From Streptomyces lydicus (GTDB taxonomy: Bacteria > Actinomycetota > Actinomycetes > Streptomycetales > Streptomycetaceae): DNA of 64,000 nucleotides. Below the pieces are notes generated by a model, which saw only the letters and a program-made list of their open reading frames with translations, was not told where the DNA came from and did not search any database. Each line of letters starts with the position of its first letter. Position 1 is the first letter of the stretch. The DNA lies in contig NZ_JNZA01000012.1 of assembly GCF_000717345.1 (NCBI RefSeq), forward strand, positions 287,828 through 351,827, in the 5' to 3' direction. Positions 61,658 to 64,000 of this stretch are shown here, piece after piece. The translations under genes were made by a program, and so were the position numbers.

Positions 61658-62353
61658 ATGGACGGTGCACAGCAAGGCATGCCGGCGAACGCGAGCCCAC
61701 TCGCCGCGGCGCGGTCCAGGGCGGTGACCGGGGTGGCCACCGCCGTGACGGTACTGATCTCGGTGGCGCTCGTATATGAGGTGTTGGTCACGGTGGCCAA
61801 CTGGCGCATCTACTTTCTCGTCCACGACTACCTGGCCGGGAGGGCGACGGCCACGGACCTGCTGGCCGCGGACTCCGATGCCCTCGCGAAGCTGGGGTCG
61901 TTCTGGGTGTCGGTGCTGGTATGGGTCGTGGCCGGCATCGTGTGGCTCGTCTGGCTGTGGCGGGCCCGGCTCAACTCGGAGCTGATGAGCGGTGCTGCCG
62001 CGCACCGCCGGGCCCGGGGCTGGGTGCTGGGCTGCTGGATGACCCCGGTGGCCAACCTGTGGATCCCTTACCAGGTCGTCTCGGATGTCTGGCGGGCCAG
62101 CGCCCCCCGGCGGCCCGTCCCGGTCACCTTGATCAGCGCCTGGTGGGCACTGTTCGCGGTCGCCAACGTCGTCATCAGGCCGATCCAGTGGCGCGCGGCC
62201 TCGCAGTTGGACAGCGAGTCCCAGGTGCTGACCAACGCGAACCTGTCCACGCTGCTCACGGCGCTCTACGTGGCGGCCGGTCTGCTGCTCGTCCTCATCG
62301 TCAGGCGCGTCACCGCGTGGCAGACCGGCGGGCACGTCGGGAACGCGGTGTGA
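61658..62353 (+). CDS. DUF4328 membrane protein
   Basis: 231 residues. About four helices (25-48, 78-100, 145-165, 200-220) and the DUF4328 core segment GWVLGCWMTPVANLWIPYQVVSDVWRAS between helices 2 and 3. DUF4328 domains occur alone or fused to kinases and zinc-ribbon domains in Streptomyces; no biochemical function is known. Lies 122 bp after the preceding membrane protein and 30 bp before the next gene. Confidence 0.85.
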   Translation: MDGAQQGMPANASPLAAARSRAVTGVATAVTVLISVALVYEVLVTVANWRIYFLVHDYLAGRATATDLLAADSDALAKLGSFWVSVLVWVVAGIVWLVWLWRARLNSELMSGAAAHRRARGWVLGCWMTPVANLWIPYQVVSDVWRASAPRRPVPVTLISAWWALFAVANVVIRPIQWRAASQLDSESQVLTNANLSTLLTALYVAAGLLLVLIVRRVTAWQTGGHVGNAV

Positions 62354-62383
62354 GGCCTCGCAACGATAGGCGGAGATGCCATC

Positions 62384-62896
62384 TTGGCCGGAACCAGTGA
62401 TTCGCTGTGGAACGAGGACATCGACGCGGCGAACTTCCGCGACTCGGCCGCGACGTATCACGCCGCGGTCTTCGAGCAGTACAAGCTGTGCGTGGAGATG
62501 GCCGACCGGGTCAGCGCCCGGCGCAACCTCGCCAACACCTTCTTCCTGACCCTCCACAGCACGCTGCTCGTCTTCCTCAGCACCTGGCTGTCCCAGGAGC
62601 ATCACCGTGGGACTCCGGTCGCACTCGCGCTCGCGGCCCTGTTGGTCCTGCTGGGCATGTGCGCCACATGGTGGATCACCGTTCGTTCCTACCAGCAGTT
62701 GAACAGAGGCAAGTTCGAGGTGATCGGAGCATTCGAGGAGCGCCTGCCGGCCCGAGCCTTCGTGGCCGCCGAATGGCGCGCTCTCGGCGAGGGGCGGGAC
62801 TGGCGCGTCTATCTCCCGCTCAACCGTGTCGAACGCTGGATCCCTCTCCTCTTCGCCGTGGCTTATCTTCTGGGCTTCGCCGCCGTCGTGCTGTGA
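62384..62896 (+). CDS. Two-helix membrane protein resembling SLATT/S-2TM effectors
   Basis: 170 residues from TTG 62384 with GGCGGAG upstream; no ATG or GTG fits. Acidic amphipathic N-terminus (SDSLWNEDIDAANFRDS), then an amphipathic helix ending YKLCVEMADRVSARRNLAN that leads into helix 1 (about 48-65). Helix 2 follows at about 72-92, then a cytosolic VRSYQQLNRGKFEVIGAFEERLP stretch and a third hydrophobic segment at the C-terminus (RWIPLLFAVAYLLGFAAVVL). This matches the SMODS/SLOG-associated two-TM effector pattern, with one extra C-terminal helix. The assignment rests on pattern, not on a profile search. Confidence 0.7.
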   Translation: MAGTSDSLWNEDIDAANFRDSAATYHAAVFEQYKLCVEMADRVSARRNLANTFFLTLHSTLLVFLSTWLSQEHHRGTPVALALAALLVLLGMCATWWITVRSYQQLNRGKFEVIGAFEERLPARAFVAAEWRALGEGRDWRVYLPLNRVERWIPLLFAVAYLLGFAAVVL

Positions 62897-62987
62897 CGGC
62901 GGCGGCACCCGCTACCGGCCGCTCTCCCCGCCACCGGAGCGGGTTAGGGTGAAGGGCAAATCGCCTCGGCCGGAAGCGGGTTGTCAC

Positions 62988-63482
62988 ATGGTCACCATCG
63001 CCGTCACCGGTCACATGGACCTGGCCGACGAGGCAATCGGTCGGATCCGCGCAGACCTCCGTGAGCTACTTGCCGACCTGCCTGCCGACGCCGCGCTGGT
63101 GGGGCGCTCGTGCTTGGCCCGCGGTGCCGACACGCTCTTCGCTGAGGAGATCCTCTCGCTCGGCGGCCGACTGTCGGCGATCATCCCGTCCCGGGACTAC
63201 CGGGAAGCGGTGGTCCGCCCCGCTGACCTCGCCGAGTTCGACGCGCTACGCGACGCAGCCGCCGAGGTGGTGGTTCTGCCGTACGAGCACGCGGGCCGCG
63301 CCGCCTACGAAGCGGCCAACCGCCGCCTTCTCCAGGACGCGGACCGCCTCGTCGCCATTTGGGACGGCAGCGCCCCCACAGGTCGTGGCGGCGGTACGGC
63401 AGACACCGTGGCCGCGGCCCGCCTGGCCGGGTTGGCCGTCGACGTCGTGTGGCCGCTCGGTGCGTTCAGGTCCGGCACCTGA
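62988..63482 (+). CDS. SLOG-superfamily (nucleotide-ligand-binding Rossmann-like) protein
   Basis: 164 residues from ATG 62988. VTIAVTGHMDLADEAIGRIRADL, then SCLARGADTLFAEEIL, AIIPSRDYRE, AYEAANRRLLQDADRLVAIWDG and the Gly-rich GRGGGTADTVAAARLAGL. The G-x-T-G-H start and GGT loop are those of SLOG/LOG/DprA-like sensors that bind NAD-derived or nucleotide ligands. Preceded by the two-TM protein at 91 bp, the pairing seen in SLOG-SLATT systems. Confidence 0.8.
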   Translation: MVTIAVTGHMDLADEAIGRIRADLRELLADLPADAALVGRSCLARGADTLFAEEILSLGGRLSAIIPSRDYREAVVRPADLAEFDALRDAAAEVVVLPYEHAGRAAYEAANRRLLQDADRLVAIWDGSAPTGRGGGTADTVAAARLAGLAVDVVWPLGAFRSGT

Positions 63483-63829
63483 CACTGTGCCCGGTTCCGG
63501 GCCGCCAGCAGTACGACACGGCGTTGGTCACCGCCGGCTGACATCCTGTCTGGTCGAGCGCGGCGGTGAGCGGCGCGGGGGGCCTCCGGGCACTCCTCCT
63601 GGCCGTCGTCGTCATCGTCCAACGGTCGTGACGGCTCTATGTGATGAATGCCAGAGCCCGCTGAAACGGGGACTTTCCAAGCGTGGCGGAGCACGCGTTG
63701 CTGTGCTCACGGCTCGATGCGAGTGCCCGAAGGGTGCCTGCGGTAGCTGCGAGAGAAGCAAAGCAGCGTTGCCCTCGTCTCCAAAGAAAGCGATTGCGGG
63801 TGCTGACGTCCGGGTGATGAGGTGGCACG
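63483..63829. other. Intergenic region, no gene seen
   Basis: 347 bp. Open frames on both strands lack domains. I looked for tRNA cloverleaf features around 63680-63760 and found none. Presumably contains the promoter of the phosphotransferase gene. Confidence 0.5.
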
Positions 63830-64000
63830 GTGACCAACCACGATGAGGCGTCGGCTGTCCGACCGTTGACCCTGGCTTGGGTGAGCCGACACCTGGAGGT
63901 CGGCGAACGGATCGTCAAAACCGAGGCGCTGCACGGCGGCATCACTGCCGAAATACGGCGGCTGACCATCGGCGCGCCGGACGGAAGCACCCGTGACCTG
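63830..64000 (+). CDS. Aminoglycoside-phosphotransferase-family (APH/ACAD10-like) protein, 3' end missing
   Basis: Starts at GTG 63830 with GATGAGGTG upstream and is open to the window edge (57 codons). The translation VTNHDEASAVRPLTLAW, then HLEVGERIVKTEALHGGITAEIRRLTIGAPDGSTRDL follows the N-lobe of APH-like kinases: the glycine-rich GGITAE loop and the strand that precedes the ATP-binding lysine. Substrate unknown; this family includes many enzymes that are not drug-modifying. Confidence 0.75.
   Translation, partial: MTNHDEASAVRPLTLAWVSRHLEVGERIVKTEALHGGITAEIRRLTIGAPDGSTRDL

Noticed and set aside
63640..63780. Possible tRNA or structured RNA in the lower-GC stretch before the last gene
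   Set aside because: No TTCGAATC-type T-loop, no paired acceptor ends; no cloverleaf could be drawn.

Overview
The window is GC-rich actinobacterial DNA, most likely a Streptomyces or close relative. Evidence: strong codon-position GC bias, many GTG and one TTG starts, long antisense open frames, a maltose-type operon laid out as in Streptomyces (LacI regulator, binding protein, two permeases, GH13 glucosidase), EF-hand and ABC-F genes, and many ECF sigma factors. I see no rRNA, tRNA, CRISPR array or biosynthetic core. Numerous partly decayed genes and small regulator/enzyme pairs fit an accessory or chromosome-arm region.

Layout. 1-8 kb: the end of a secreted beta-helix protein, a LysR/cupin pair, a VOC protein, an LppU-like protein, katG, and a Fur/CatR regulator whose original divergent partner, a monofunctional catalase, survives only as a promoter and about 60 N-terminal codons. 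8-20 kb: an ECF41 sigma factor with an SRPBCC partner, a secreted CdtB-like nuclease fused to ricin-like lectin repeats, a truncated phosphotransferase, an EF-hand protein, an ABC-F protein, small secreted proteins, a MarR/hydrolase pair and a YrhK-type membrane protein. 20-27.5 kb: VOC, LysR/NmrA/SDR, M24 peptidase, methyltransferase, tandem Mop protein, NmrA reductase.

27.6-34.6 kb: an alpha-glucoside uptake operon (aglA-type glucosidase, permeases, lipoprotein) headed by an MsiK-like ATPase that has lost its catalytic parts, with a divergent LacI regulator and three related operators. 34.8-40 kb: ProC-like reductase, double-HTH MerR plus erythromycin esterase, ASCH and Tudor-type small proteins, a frameshifted HAD-like gene, GNAT, and the 3' end of an IS21 istB. 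40-52.8 kb: a YhgE/Pip-type exporter with an odd ATPase, two further ECF41 sigma factors each with a carboxymuconolactone decarboxylase gene, LysR/quinone oxidoreductase/SnoaL, XRE-cupin/aminotransferase, and a serine hydrolase. 53-59.9 kb: dehydrogenase/LysR, an XRE/membrane pair, AraC/NmrA, and a dead ECF42-YCII locus. 60-63.5 kb: a four-gene set (membrane protein with a cytosolic Rossmann-like domain, DUF4328 protein, two-TM protein, SLOG-like protein), the best candidate here for an undescribed nucleotide-signalling or conflict system. The window ends inside a phosphotransferase.

Functional themes. Most loci are a regulator divergent from one or two redox or detoxification enzymes, with readable operators in the gaps. 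Three ECF41 sigma factors sit beside sequences matching the ECF41 promoter TGTCACA-N16-CGTC, two of them exactly. Broken genes (catalase, MsiK, ECF42, YCII, HAD, phosphotransferase, istB) point to active gene loss.
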